Part shown: one piece after another, positions 54,989 to 63,521 of the stretch
How the letters are laid out: the number at the start of each line of letters is the position of its first letter
Numbering within the stretch: position 1 is the first letter of the stretch
From: Tetragenococcus koreensis
Lineage (GTDB): Bacteria; Bacillota; Bacilli; Lactobacillales; Enterococcaceae
Length of the DNA stretch: 64,000 nt
Assembly: GCF_003795145.1 (NCBI RefSeq)
Contig: NZ_CP027786.1
Coordinates: 930,001 to 994,000, forward strand
Direction of reading: 5' to 3'
Notes under the pieces: generated by a model
What the model saw: only the letters and a program-made list of their open reading frames with translations
Database searches by the model: none
What the model was told of the DNA's origin: nothing
Made by a program: the position numbers and the translations under genes

Positions 54989-55022
54989 TATTAGACAGAG
55001 TCCTCTATTTAAGGCATACTAA
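54989..55022 (+). promoter_or_regulatory. 34-bp promoter-like repeat, copy 2
   Basis: Exact copy of 48211-48244, here about 50 bases before the start of the second response regulator gene (TTAGAC, 18-bp spacer with AGAG-TC-CTCT, CATACT). Identity stops sharply at both ends. Confidence 0.75.
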
Positions 55023-55070
55023 AAGAAATAAATGTCTATAAAACTTGTACTTAATTTGTGAGGGATGAAT

Positions 55071-55760
55071 ATGAATCATAAAGTTTTAATTGTTGAAGAT
55101 GATATTTCCGTAAATGAAATGATGAAAGAGTATCTTGAAAAAGAAGGATATAAAGTCACTTCCACCTTTGAAGGCCAAGAAGGTTTGCATTCTTTTCAAA
55201 AACATCCCTTCGATTTGGTTATTCTTGATATTATGATGCCTAAGCTAGATGGTATTGAAGTATTGAAAAAAATTCGTTTTGGTCATACCATTCCAGTACT
55301 AATAGTATCTGCTAAGGACACTGATGTTGAAAAAGTTTTAGGTTTAGAATTAGGCGCAGATGATTACATCACTAAACCCTTTTCCATGATTGAACTTTCT
55401 GCGCGAGTAAAAGCTGCGATTAGAAGGGCTACCAGCTATTTAGATGAGCGAAAAGAAAAGAGTAAAGTTCAATATAAAGACTTAACTATTGATATAGAAA
55501 ATTATCTAGTAGAAAAAGATGGTAAACTTTTAAATTTAACTTCTAAAGAATTTGAAATTTTAAAACTATTTTTAAACAATCCAAAGAGCGTTTTTACCAA
55601 AGCACAAATATATAATAGCGTTTGGAACGAAGACTACTATGGCGACGAAAACGTAATTAACACTCATATAAGCAGGCTCCGAGATAAATTGAACGGTAAT
55701 ACAACAGAATTTACTTATATCAAAACAATTTGGGGTATCGGTTATAAATTAAATGATTAA
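55071..55760 (+). CDS. OmpR-family response regulator
   Basis: 229 residues. Receiver: KVLIVEDDISVNEMM, phospho-Asp LVILDIMMPKLDG, PVLIVSAKDTD, DDYITKPFSM. Winged helix: LTSKEFEILKLFLNNPKSVF to NTHISRLRDKLNGN and WGIGYKL. ATG 55071 is chosen because GAGGG lies six bases upstream. Its kinase gene now begins about 1.56 kb further on, beyond an IS element that inserted right at this gene's stop codon. Confidence 0.93.
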   Translation: MNHKVLIVEDDISVNEMMKEYLEKEGYKVTSTFEGQEGLHSFQKHPFDLVILDIMMPKLDGIEVLKKIRFGHTIPVLIVSAKDTDVEKVLGLELGADDYITKPFSMIELSARVKAAIRRATSYLDERKEKSKVQYKDLTIDIENYLVEKDGKLLNLTSKEFEILKLFLNNPKSVFTKAQIYNSVWNEDYYGDENVINTHISRLRDKLNGNTTEFTYIKTIWGIGYKLND

Positions 55761-55763
55761 TTT

Positions 55764-57287
55764 ACTCAAGTTTCGCACACCAAATCTGGGAGATAAGCCT
55801 TGATATAACGGGGCAGAGTATCCACCCAGTGTTGGAGTTGACTTGTAATAAAATCTTGTAATTGGCTTCCTGATTCTTCACTTACCGCTTGAATAATATG
55901 TACTAATTCGATAAGAGCAGCGGACCAATCGAGTTCTTTTATTTGATCGCCCAGTTCATAAAATAAGCCACCTAAGGTCCGCTCATCATTGGCACAGCGC
56001 TGCTGCCAGCTTAATAAAATATACCGTGTGAACACAATGGTGGTGTGACAAATTAAGGCTTGATAATGTCGCGTTTGTGTTTCTTTAGTCAGATGAAGCA
56101 ATGATTTCGATGCCTTAAAAAATGTCTCGATGTCCCATCTCGCCGAGTATGTTTTGACCATTTCTTGGGAAGATAAATCCAGATCATCGGTCATAATCGC
56201 CAACCAAGCACTTTTCTTATTGTGATTTTTGACAAAAACGATTTTCACGGGATTTTTGCCGGAGCTTGGTTTCACCACAATCGAGGAAATAATCGCTTCT
56301 TGTGTATATTCTTTCGTAGATTTGGCATAAAGTTCTTCCAGCTTGTATAAACGTTGATGAAAAAGGTATTTGGTTTTTCCATTTTTCACCATCCCAATGG
56401 TGTGAATCCCCATATCGTGTAATTGGTCTATCATTTTAGGGGAAGTAAACCATTTATCCATCAACACATGGGTGGCGTAAATCCCTTGGTTCAAGGCGCG
56501 TTGAACCATCTCAAGTGCCACTTCGGGCATTTTACGACTTGATTCGTTGAATCGTTTGGCTCCTACGGTTCGTTGATCTTTTTCTGCTATTGTTTGGTTC
56601 ACTTTTTTCTTACCGGATAGTAACCCGAAATCAATCGGAATGAAAGAATAGCCATCGGAGAACCCTAAAGTAAGCATACGATACCCTTTGTATCCTTGTT
56701 TGAGCGCATGATCCCAAAGACGAGCTAAGCCTGGTACCTCTTGGCTTCGATTACGATAAAACGTCGAATCATCCAAGATCAACGTCCGAATATGGGTTTT
56801 CGTATCCGTTAAAGAATGGAGCTTTTCGATGACAGACGCACTAAACCGAAGTAAAAACAGACGCCAGTTGTTATGGGGATTGTTCATCCATCGATACACG
56901 GTATCTTTTTTCATGTATTGGTCGCTTTCCCGCCCACTGAGAACTTGGTTTAAGGATTTTCCTTTAAAGACGAGGCTAAAGAGAAAAGTGAATAGAATAG
57001 CCACCGAATACCCTTTTTGCTTTTCCATATGGGCTTGTTTTAAAAATTGCGTGACTTTTAATTCAGAAAAAAGGGCTTTTATTTCATTCGGTAATTGATT
57101 TTTAATAGCTTTTAAGTGTACCATAAAGGCAAGAACTCCTTTGTTTTTGGTTTGTGGTTAAATCAATTATAAAACAAAAGGAGTTCTTTTTGTATAAAAA
57201 GGTAGGCAGTCAATATCAGGACTTTTTTCGACCTAAGAGTTGATAAGACCGTTGTTTAATATCATTTTACATGTGCGAAACTTGAGT
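55764..57287 (-). mobile_element. IS4-family insertion sequence
   Basis: 1524 bp, bounded by about 16-bp terminal inverted repeats (ACTCAAGTTTCGCACA and its complement) and flanked by a 5-bp target duplication AATTT (55759-55763 and 57288-57292). It holds one complete transposase gene reading against the host operon. The left duplication overlaps the response regulator's TAA. Confidence 0.92.
55766..57124 (-). CDS. IS4-family DDE transposase
   Basis: 452 residues. DDE triad: Asp in TLILDDSTFYRN, Asp in HVLMDKWFTSPKM, Glu in YSARWDIETFFKASK, which also shows the Y(2)R(3)E(6)K signature of IS4. The gene is full length, and the stop lies inside the left terminal repeat. The upstream AGGAG-like site (CAAAGGAGTTC region) precedes ATG 57124. 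The intact frame and clean target duplication suggest a recent, possibly active insertion. Confidence 0.95.
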   Translation of the reverse strand: MVHLKAIKNQLPNEIKALFSELKVTQFLKQAHMEKQKGYSVAILFTFLFSLVFKGKSLNQVLSGRESDQYMKKDTVYRWMNNPHNNWRLFLLRFSASVIEKLHSLTDTKTHIRTLILDDSTFYRNRSQEVPGLARLWDHALKQGYKGYRMLTLGFSDGYSFIPIDFGLLSGKKKVNQTIAEKDQRTVGAKRFNESSRKMPEVALEMVQRALNQGIYATHVLMDKWFTSPKMIDQLHDMGIHTIGMVKNGKTKYLFHQRLYKLEELYAKSTKEYTQEAIISSIVVKPSSGKNPVKIVFVKNHNKKSAWLAIMTDDLDLSSQEMVKTYSARWDIETFFKASKSLLHLTKETQTRHYQALICHTTIVFTRYILLSWQQRCANDERTLGGLFYELGDQIKELDWSAALIELVHIIQAVSEESGSQLQDFITSQLQHWVDTLPRYIKAYLPDLVCET

Positions 57288-57322
57288 AATTTACTATGAA
57301 TTCTAAAGGATGTGTTTTCGTA

Positions 57323-58255
57323 ATGGTTTATTTCCTACTTACGATTATTTTAATTTTAGCTGGAATAATCTTCTATCAATATAAGGCTAAAATAAATAGA
57401 AATCGACAATTGAGCTATATACAGCAAAAATTAACAACAATTATCACAAATAATACAAGAGAAAATTTACTTGTTTTCACAGACGATAAACAATTGATTT
57501 CTTTGCTAACAAGTATAAATGGCTTATTGAATGCAAATCAAAAGATACTTGCTGATTATATAACGAATCAAGAATCAACTAAAAAAATGATTTCAAATAT
57601 TTCCCATGATTTAAAAACACCACTAACGGTTATTACTGGATATTTAGAAATGGTTGCTCTTAATAAAGCCATCCCTATTGACGAGGAAAGAAAGATTAGC
57701 AAGGCTTACGAAAAAGCTGAAGAATTACAAACGTTAATTACCAAGTTTTTTGATCTAACTAAAATTGAATCTGGCGATAAACAGGCCTCTCTTGAGAAGG
57801 TCAATCTAAATGAGGTTTGTAAAAAATGCATGCTAGGTTTTTATGAAATATTGACCGATAATGAGTTAGAAATTTCAATCAACATCCCTAATAAAAACCT
57901 TTACGCCATAGGAAACGAGGAAATTTTAACAAGGATATTAAATAACCTAATTTCAAACGCTATCAAGTATGGCAGCGAGGGGAATATAATCGGCTTAAAT
58001 TTGACTACTGATGATCAGTTTATCTACATAGAGATCTGGGATAAAGGTAAAGGAATCCAAGAAAAAGAACAAGAAAAAATATTTGAAAGACTATATACTC
58101 TAGAAGACTCAAGAAATAAAATGTACCAAGGAAGCGGTCTTGGTCTTACGATTACCAAAAGATTGGTGGAAAGTATTGATGGAAAAATACAACTAACAAG
58201 TGAGCCTTACGATAAAACTACTTTTACTATTCAACTAAAAAAATTGACTGCTTAG
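57323..58255 (+). CDS. Sensor histidine kinase
   Basis: 310 residues with one N-terminal membrane helix (MVYFLLTIILILAGIIFYQY) and no clear sensor domain, followed by HisKA (MISNISHDLKTPLTVITGYL) and HATPase (TRILNNLISNAIKYG, EIWDKGKGIQEKEQEKIFER, GSGLGLTITKRLVES). It is the partner of the regulator at 55071-55760. ATG 57323 follows AAAGGA; ATG 57296 lacks a ribosome site. The IS element now separates it from the regulator's promoter, so expression may be reduced. A hairpin terminator overlaps its stop codon. Confidence 0.88.
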   Translation: MVYFLLTIILILAGIIFYQYKAKINRNRQLSYIQQKLTTIITNNTRENLLVFTDDKQLISLLTSINGLLNANQKILADYITNQESTKKMISNISHDLKTPLTVITGYLEMVALNKAIPIDEERKISKAYEKAEELQTLITKFFDLTKIESGDKQASLEKVNLNEVCKKCMLGFYEILTDNELEISINIPNKNLYAIGNEEILTRILNNLISNAIKYGSEGNIIGLNLTTDDQFIYIEIWDKGKGIQEKEQEKIFERLYTLEDSRNKMYQGSGLGLTITKRLVESIDGKIQLTSEPYDKTTFTIQLKKLTA

Positions 58256-58307
58256 CTATTATACTTGCTTAACTTGAAATATATAAGCAAGTTATAATAG
58301 CTTTTTT
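58254..58307 (+). terminator. terminator after the kinase gene
   Basis: Stem AGCTATTATACTTGCTTA (58254-58271) with its complement at 58284-58102+200 (right arm ending at 58302; one bulged T) followed by six T. It splits the kinase from the ABC genes, which must have their own promoter in 58308-58400. Confidence 0.85.
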
Positions 58308-58406
58308 AACTTATGAAATTTGTAAGATTTGAGTAAGAAAAAAGCTCACTTTTATTGATAGTATCTTTTATAAGGAATTCCAAACTAACAAAATGGAGTG
58401 ATTAAT

Positions 58407-59321
58407 GTGAAATATATTCTGCAAACCTACGACTTAGGAAAATCATTTAATGAAGAAGTCATACTCAATAATATTAATATGTATATTAAAAAAGGAGAAA
58501 TTTATGGGTTACTTGGGCCAAACGGAGCAGGAAAAAGTACGTTAATGAAATTACTTATGAATCTGTTGAAGCCAACTGAAGGAGTGATTGAAATATTTAA
58601 CATTACTTTATCAAATGGCACATTTGAAATATTTAAAAGAATCAGCGCGATTATTGAATATCCTATCTTTTATGAAAATCTTACGGCTAAAAAGAATTTA
58701 GAGCTGCACTGTGAATACATGGGATACCATAATAAAGAAGATATTGAAATTGCATTAGATTTAGTAAAGCTAAAAAATATAGACAATAAAATTGTTAAAA
58801 ATTTCTCATTAGGAATGAAACAACGTTTAGGCATCGCTAGAGCAATTATCACCAAACCTGAATTATTGATTTTAGATGAACCAGTTAACGGCTTGGATCC
58901 TATCGGAATTATTGAAATTAGAAATTTAATTGAAATGTTAAACAAAGAGTATGGGATGACTATCTTAATATCTAGCCATATATTAGCCGAAATAGAACGT
59001 GTAGCTGATACCATTGGTGTTATGAGTAACGGAAATTTAGTTGAAGAAGTTTCAATGGATACTATACGAGAAAGCAGCGCAGAATATATTGAAATTGAAA
59101 CAAACAATCTAAAAAAGGCCGTTTATCATATTGACTCTGAATTGAAAATTTCTAATTTTAAAATTGTTGGAGAAAATAAAATTCGAATTTATCAAACCGA
59201 AATCCCCCAAGACACTATATATAAAGAATTACTTTCTAATGATGTTTCTATTAAATCAATAAATACGATGAACAACACACTAGAAGAATATTTTTTAAAA
59301 GCAATTGGAGGCGAAAAATAA
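58407..59321 (+). CDS. ABC ATPase, BcrA/lantibiotic-immunity type
   Basis: 304 residues: Walker A GLLGPNGAGKSTLMKLLM, signature FSLGMKQRLGIARAI, Walker B LLILDEPVNGLDP, switch His LISSHILAEIE, plus the C-terminal extension of about 90 residues seen in BcrA/NukF-like pumps. GTG 58407 has GGAG eight bases upstream. It overlaps the permease gene by one base (TAATG). These pumps remove lantibiotics or bacitracin from the membrane; the specific drug is unknown. Confidence 0.92.
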   Translation: MKYILQTYDLGKSFNEEVILNNINMYIKKGEIYGLLGPNGAGKSTLMKLLMNLLKPTEGVIEIFNITLSNGTFEIFKRISAIIEYPIFYENLTAKKNLELHCEYMGYHNKEDIEIALDLVKLKNIDNKIVKNFSLGMKQRLGIARAIITKPELLILDEPVNGLDPIGIIEIRNLIEMLNKEYGMTILISSHILAEIERVADTIGVMSNGNLVEEVSMDTIRESSAEYIEIETNNLKKAVYHIDSELKISNFKIVGENKIRIYQTEIPQDTIYKELLSNDVSIKSINTMNNTLEEYFLKAIGGEK

Positions 59322-60004
59322 TGCTGAAATTGATTCGATTAGAAATGAAAAAAACTAATTTTACTTTTTATATTCAAAGAGCATTAGTAGCAAGTATAGT
59401 AATTACTGGGTTTTTATTCGTTATGCTCTATTTTGACCGAGATTTGATCCCTACAGGAAGTGAAGAATTTCTTTTTATCACTGATAGTATTACTAGAATG
59501 GTTTTCATTATATTTTCGGGGGTGCTCATCTCAAAACTTATTATTGAAGAATATAATAACAAAACAATAACACTAATGTTTACTTATCCAATAGAACGAA
59601 AAAAAATTCTCATTGCAAAACTTTTGATTATTATAAGTTTCACTTTTTTATCAATTGTCATCACAAAAATATTAGCGCTTGCTACTTTGAGTATATTAAC
59701 GAATTACTTGCATTTCATTAACGAGAACATCACCCTATCAATGATTTTTGAACATTTCAAAAATACGATCCTGTATGATTTTTCTGCAAGTGGTGTGAGC
59801 TTAGTTGCGTTATCCTTTGGAATGAAACAAATGTCTGTTAGAACAACAATTGTAGCTTCTGTTATCATAGCAATCCTTCTAGGTATAAGCAATGAAAGCA
59901 TATCAGTCGGTTCTTTTATAGTTGTTCCTATAACTCTTACCACGATTGGACTGGTAATTACTTATCTTTCCATTAGTAGTATTGACCAGAAAGATGTTTT
60001 TTAA
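59321..60004 (+). CDS. ABC-2-type permease subunit
   Basis: 227 residues with about six membrane helices (ALVASIVITGFLFVMLYF, MVFIIFSGVLISKLIIEE, LLIIISFTFLSIVITKILAL, TTIVASVIIAILLGISNES, IVVPITLTTIGLVITYLSIS). Size and EE/IERKKILIAKL cytoplasmic loop fit the BcrB/LanE-G permeases that pair with BcrA-type ATPases. Confidence 0.88.
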   Translation: MLKLIRLEMKKTNFTFYIQRALVASIVITGFLFVMLYFDRDLIPTGSEEFLFITDSITRMVFIIFSGVLISKLIIEEYNNKTITLMFTYPIERKKILIAKLLIIISFTFLSIVITKILALATLSILTNYLHFINENITLSMIFEHFKNTILYDFSASGVSLVALSFGMKQMSVRTTIVASVIIAILLGISNESISVGSFIVVPITLTTIGLVITYLSISSIDQKDVF

Positions 60005-60032
60005 ATTAAAAATAATATAAGGAATGTTTCTT

Positions 60033-60590
60033 ATGAGCAAAGAAAATATTTATTTGATATTTACAAGTACTAAAACGCCGTTATCTAAAGTAATAGGTAT
60101 ATATACAAAATCAGAATACAACCATGTTTCTATTGCTTTAGATCCTGATTTTGCCATGGTTTACAGTTTCGGAAGAAAAAATTTTAATAATCCTTTTCTT
60201 GCTGGCTTCGTACAAAAAGACTTACAAGATCGAATATTTCAAAAGGCGAACTGTATTATTTATACATGTAAAATTTCTTTCCTTCAAAGTAAAAAAATAC
60301 AAAAAGTACTAAACAATTTTACTAGCAAAGAACATTATTATAAATATAATTTCTTAGGTTTATTTGGAGTCATCCTTGGCAAATCCATTTCGAGAAACAA
60401 CGCCTTTTTTTGTTCACAATTTGTGGCTTACGTTCTTTCCGAAGCAAGTATTGCCCTCTTTCATAAACCGCTAGAATTGACAACTCCACAAGATATTAAG
60501 CAAATTTCTCAGTTAATTTGTATTTATCAAGGTAAAGTCAATGCAATCTGTCAGTCAAATTTAAAAATACAAGGTGATGAAAAAATATGA
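60033..60590 (+). CDS. Permuted NlpC/P60-like (YiiX/YycO-type) protein
   Basis: 185 residues. NIYLIFTSTKTPLSKVIGIY then SEYNHVSIALD (His) and much later FFCSQFVAYVLSEA (Cys) give the His-before-Cys order of circularly permuted papain-like NlpC/P60 proteins. No signal peptide, so it should act inside the cell, perhaps on lipids or peptides; catalytic function is unproven. ATG 60033 follows AAGGAATG. It lies between an immunity-type ABC permease gene and a small membrane protein gene that it overlaps by four bases. Confidence 0.7.
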   Translation: MSKENIYLIFTSTKTPLSKVIGIYTKSEYNHVSIALDPDFAMVYSFGRKNFNNPFLAGFVQKDLQDRIFQKANCIIYTCKISFLQSKKIQKVLNNFTSKEHYYKYNFLGLFGVILGKSISRNNAFFCSQFVAYVLSEASIALFHKPLELTTPQDIKQISQLICIYQGKVNAICQSNLKIQGDEKI

Positions 60591-60943
60591 AAAGATTAGT
60601 CTTACTTGGAGTTTTACTAATATTATCTATAGCAACTTTACTATTCGTAGCAAATTTTCAAAAAGACACAAACACAATATCTATAAATGAACCTAATGTA
60701 ATCAAAGCCAGCGTAATAATGATAATTATTTTTTTCTTACCACCTATACTATTGTCATTTTTTAACAATCGATTTAGCCGGATGTTTTCTTTTTATTATC
60801 AAATTATATTTCTTTTGGGTTTTCTAGCCCTTGTTCCAATAGGACTATTTAGCTTTAGAGGCATTCCTATTACCATTTTAGCGAGCTGTGGTGCGATTGT
60901 AAGCTTATGGAGTCTTTTAATCACAAAACCGAATCAAAAGTAA
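60587..60943 (+). CDS. Small four-helix membrane protein
   Basis: 118 residues, four hydrophobic segments (LVLLGVLLILSIATLLFV, SVIMIIIFFLPPILLSFF, YYQIIFLLGFLALVPIGLF, ITILASCGAIVSLWSLLI). Family not recognised. It starts within the stop of the NlpC/P60-like gene (ATGA overlap), which implies translational coupling and a shared task. Confidence 0.75.
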   Translation: MKRLVLLGVLLILSIATLLFVANFQKDTNTISINEPNVIKASVIMIIIFFLPPILLSFFNNRFSRMFSFYYQIIFLLGFLALVPIGLFSFRGIPITILASCGAIVSLWSLLITKPNQK

Positions 60944-61098
60944 GGAGCCTTTTACAATCAATTCGTTTATCTGAATTACTTGGTGCAAACTTAAAGGTCA
61001 GATTAATTATGATATTGGTGTGACCAAAAAACAAGCAATTGTGCAATAATTAGACATATGGTAATGATTAACTATCAAAATCCGTCTTCATTGAAAGA

Positions 61099-61138
61099 AA
61101 AAAAGTAACTACGAAATCCATTCAGTAGTTACTTTTTT
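61099..61138. terminator. terminator at the end of the second peptide-resistance operon
   Basis: Stem AAAAAAGTAACTAC / GTAGTTACTTTTTT (61099-61112 with 61125-61138), usable in both directions. The 150 bases before it hold no gene. Confidence 0.88.
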
Positions 61139-61144
61139 ATTTTA

Positions 61145-61347
61145 TTAAAAGAGATTTTTTCCCTCTGTCACAAGATATGACGCTGCCATATCTTTGTCCC
61201 CATGCCCTTCATTAACTACACGTTCAAATCTTTTTAAGCCAGCTTGTGCAATATCCAATTGTAAACTTCCTTCTTTAGCAGCTTCTGCTACAATTTCTGC
61301 CCCTTTTAAAGCGTTGTAAGCTGAAAAGCTTGGAACGAAATTTTTTT
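61145..61347 (-). pseudogene. C-terminal fragment of a hydroxyisobutyrate-dehydrogenase-like gene
   Basis: The frame MLEKNFVPSFSAYNALKGAE … QAGLKRFERVVNEGHGDKDM AASYL is the C-terminal helical domain of the 3-hydroxyisobutyrate / tartronate-semialdehyde reductase family (GHGDKDMAA is diagnostic). The Rossmann half is absent, replaced at about 61348 by the truncated abiEii gene. A deletion or recombination joined the two. Confidence 0.8.
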
Positions 61348-61770
61348 CTAACATCTTGAAGTTTGTAAATAAAAAGGAAATTTAGTTCGACCGTTTTTAA
61401 ATAACAATTTCAGTTCATATCCATTATAATCGAACTCTTCCCTAGTTTTTCTTATTCCTCTCAATTCAAAATGGACCTCACCATTTTTGTCGGTGGTTGA
61501 AACAAAGTCAGCAATATTGATAAGCATTGCTTCGGTCAAATAGATATTTCTCACTGCTGTATTTAAGTCACGAGTTACCCGATTATTTAGTCCATATACT
61601 GTAGCAAGAAGATAACCGCCTTTTAGGATCAATTTATCTTTATAGGAAGAATCATTTAATTTCACTAGCAGTTGTTCTAACGCGTACAGTCCATATAATT
61701 GTTGTTTAGGTAAATCAGTTTCTCTAGCTTTTTTATCAATTAAGTTTTTCATCTTTTGTTCACTTAACAA
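61348..61770 (-). pseudogene. AbiEii-like nucleotidyltransferase toxin, truncated
   Basis: The frame keeps about 130 residues of a normally near-300-residue toxin: KMKNLIDKKARETDLPKQQL, LILKGGYLLATVYGLNNRVT, then RDLNTAVRN where the active site normally reads R-x-DLD; the second aspartate is Asn. The protein ends FYLQTSRC at the junction with the dehydrogenase fragment. Both truncation and the active-site change argue for an inactive toxin. The start overlaps the antitoxin gene by 11 bases (TTG 61770). Confidence 0.82.
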
Positions 61771-62350
61771 GATTTATCACCTTCGCTTCCACTTCCTTTT
61801 GAACACCAAATGCGTTAGCATATTTTTTTAATTTATCGATATTTTTATCTTCGGTCCAAAAATAGTTATTAATCATCTCATCAACAATTCCAGGAAAAGC
61901 TTTCCCATTGTTCATCATATCAATAACCGTACGTTCTAAATCTGTAACAAAAATAGAATTCCCGTGCCAACTATCCATTTTTACAATGCCTATATTGAAT
62001 TTATCCGCCGACATATGATGAGAGTAGATGTAATTTTTTTCTGGATTGGTCAAATGATAACCTCTCGGAAATGTTAAGTGATAAACAAAGGGAGAGTAAG
62101 TACTTAAAGAATGAAGCATTACTGCAGTTTCATGAGAATATACGCCTTTAGAAAACCGTAACTGGGTTGTATATAGTTCATCAGAGTAAGAATTATCTAA
62201 GAGGTAAATGCCACCCTCAAGTTTGATGAGATCGCCACGTAAATGGGCCTTTCTTATCGATTCCTTCGTTAACCCATTTTCTACTGCCTGATCTAAAGTA
62301 AGAATCCCATTATGTTCTATAAAGATATTTTTTACTCTTTTTGTTAACAC
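61760..62350 (-). CDS. AbiEi-family type IV antitoxin / transcriptional autorepressor
   Basis: 196 residues, full length. The N-terminal winged helix is KNIFIEHNGILTLDQAVENG to TKESIRKAHLRGDLIKLEGG IY, the C-terminal antitoxin domain includes VYSHETAVMLHSLS, LTFPRGYHL and FVTDLERTVIDMM. GTG 62350 follows AGAGGTGA. AbiEi proteins repress their operon through inverted repeats; a fitting repeat is at 62400-62434. Its toxin partner is broken, leaving an orphan antitoxin. Confidence 0.9.
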   Translation of the reverse strand: MLTKRVKNIFIEHNGILTLDQAVENGLTKESIRKAHLRGDLIKLEGGIYLLDNSYSDELYTTQLRFSKGVYSHETAVMLHSLSTYSPFVYHLTFPRGYHLTNPEKNYIYSHHMSADKFNIGIVKMDSWHGNSIFVTDLERTVIDMMNNGKAFPGIVDEMINNYFWTEDKNIDKLKKYANAFGVQKEVEAKVINLVK

Positions 62351-62399
62351 TACGCTTCACCTCTTTCAACATACTTACTTAACCTTATCAAAAAATAGC

Positions 62400-62434
62400 G
62401 TAGTATAAAATGCAATTGTTGCATACTATACTAC
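62400..62434 (-). promoter_or_regulatory. Inverted-repeat operator upstream of abiEi
   Basis: GTAGTATA-AA-ATGCAA, loop TTG, TTGCAT-AC-TATACTAC: 14 of 16 arm positions pair. It overlaps a minus-strand -10-like TATACT, 50 bases before the antitoxin start, as in AbiEi autoregulated promoters. The 170 bases left of the SAP gene's end hold nothing else. Confidence 0.7.
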
Positions 62435-62606
62435 AAAAAATTCTGGTTGTTTATTAGTAGACTATTTAATCATACTGTACTTATGATGCACAATAATAAA
62501 AAATTACCTTTTTTCACTCCTGTTTATACTTTTTGATATCATCAGAATATTTTTTTATTAATGTCGGACTATAAGATTTAGTTCCTTTTTCCTGCCTTAC
62601 TTTTCT

Positions 62607-63161
62607 TCAAATAATAGAAGCGACTTTCATTTTATTTGTATATTCATTAGAACTAGGGTCATCACAAAAATCTCTAACAAAATTATTCCATTGATAAGTT
62701 CTCTCTTCTTCATTATCAATGACGTTTTCCTTATTTTGTGATTCTAAATAAGCATTAATTATACCCTTAATAGTTGCGTCATAGTCCTTCGTTCTTTCCA
62801 CCTCTCTTAGCTTAATTGCCATTGCTTTTTTGAAAGAAAAATTTTTTACTTGAAAATAATTCGAAAAGAACTTCCGAGCTTCATTATTGAACGAAAAACC
62901 ATTCTCAAGTAGTTTAGTATCTTCTTTCATGTCTTCAGCCTTTATTTTTTGTTTGGATCTTTCTCTTCTTCTCCTTGGCTTAAGAGACTCTGCCGGCTCT
63001 CCTTCAAGAAGACTTACAATATACTTCGTTAACTCTGCTTTCGTTCCATACGTTGGCAAACAATTTTTTCTGCAAATATCTACCAATTCTTCTTTATACC
63101 AGTAATAATCAAGAAAAGTTTTGCTGCTCATTTTAGCCGTAAATTCTGGTCTAACTGTCAT
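62607..63161 (-). CDS. SAP-domain protein (DUF6434-like)
   Basis: 184 residues. Residues about 24-54 (LVDICRKNCLPTYGTKAELT KYIVSLLEG) form a SAP helix-extension-helix, a DNA/RNA-binding fold. A basic linker follows (KPRRRRERSKQKIKAEDM), then a region (EARKFFSNYFQVKNFSFKKA … IINAYLES) seen in Firmicutes SAP proteins of unknown role. It stands alone near an abortive-infection remnant. GAGTGAGTAGGGATG precedes ATG 63161. Confidence 0.75.
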   Translation of the reverse strand: MTVRPEFTAKMSSKTFLDYYWYKEELVDICRKNCLPTYGTKAELTKYIVSLLEGEPAESLKPRRRRERSKQKIKAEDMKEDTKLLENGFSFNNEARKFFSNYFQVKNFSFKKAMAIKLREVERTKDYDATIKGIINAYLESQNKENVIDNEEERTYQWNNFVRDFCDDPSSNEYTNKMKVASII

Positions 63162-63521
63162 CCCTACTCACTCCACGTTTATTTAATAGCTAAGCGTAAA
63201 TTGTACTAGGTCTTCCTGGTCGACAAATAAATGCAAGTAACGGAGTAAAGCTCACCATTCTTTTATTCGAAAACGGAATCATGAAGAATAGTTTAGAAAA
63301 AGCTTATCCAAGAATCCAATTATGGAGAAAGAATTTGAAAAGTTTTGTCTGAAATGCAAGAGCATAATTTTCAATTTATCAGATCAAGAGTCGATCAACC
63401 TCTTATCCTTTGTCTTTGCTCAGTAACCTTGCATTATCTATCAAAGATAGCGTTCATTTCAATTATTTTATCATTTCTGCTATACTTTGTATAACGCTTA
63501 CAAAAAGGGAGTGTGGTCAAC
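63162..63521. other. Intergenic region with possible gene debris
   Basis: No gene with a ribosome site. On the plus strand a protein-like run IMEKEFEKFCLKCKSIIFNL … LLSFVFAQ ends at a TAA near 63424, without start, perhaps debris of an older gene. The promoter of the CPBP gene is expected near 63476-63500 (TATACT at 63480-63485). Confidence 0.3.

Noticed and set aside
62887-63105. Plus-strand frame opposite the SAP-domain gene
   Set aside because: Antisense to a coherent protein and without ribosome site.
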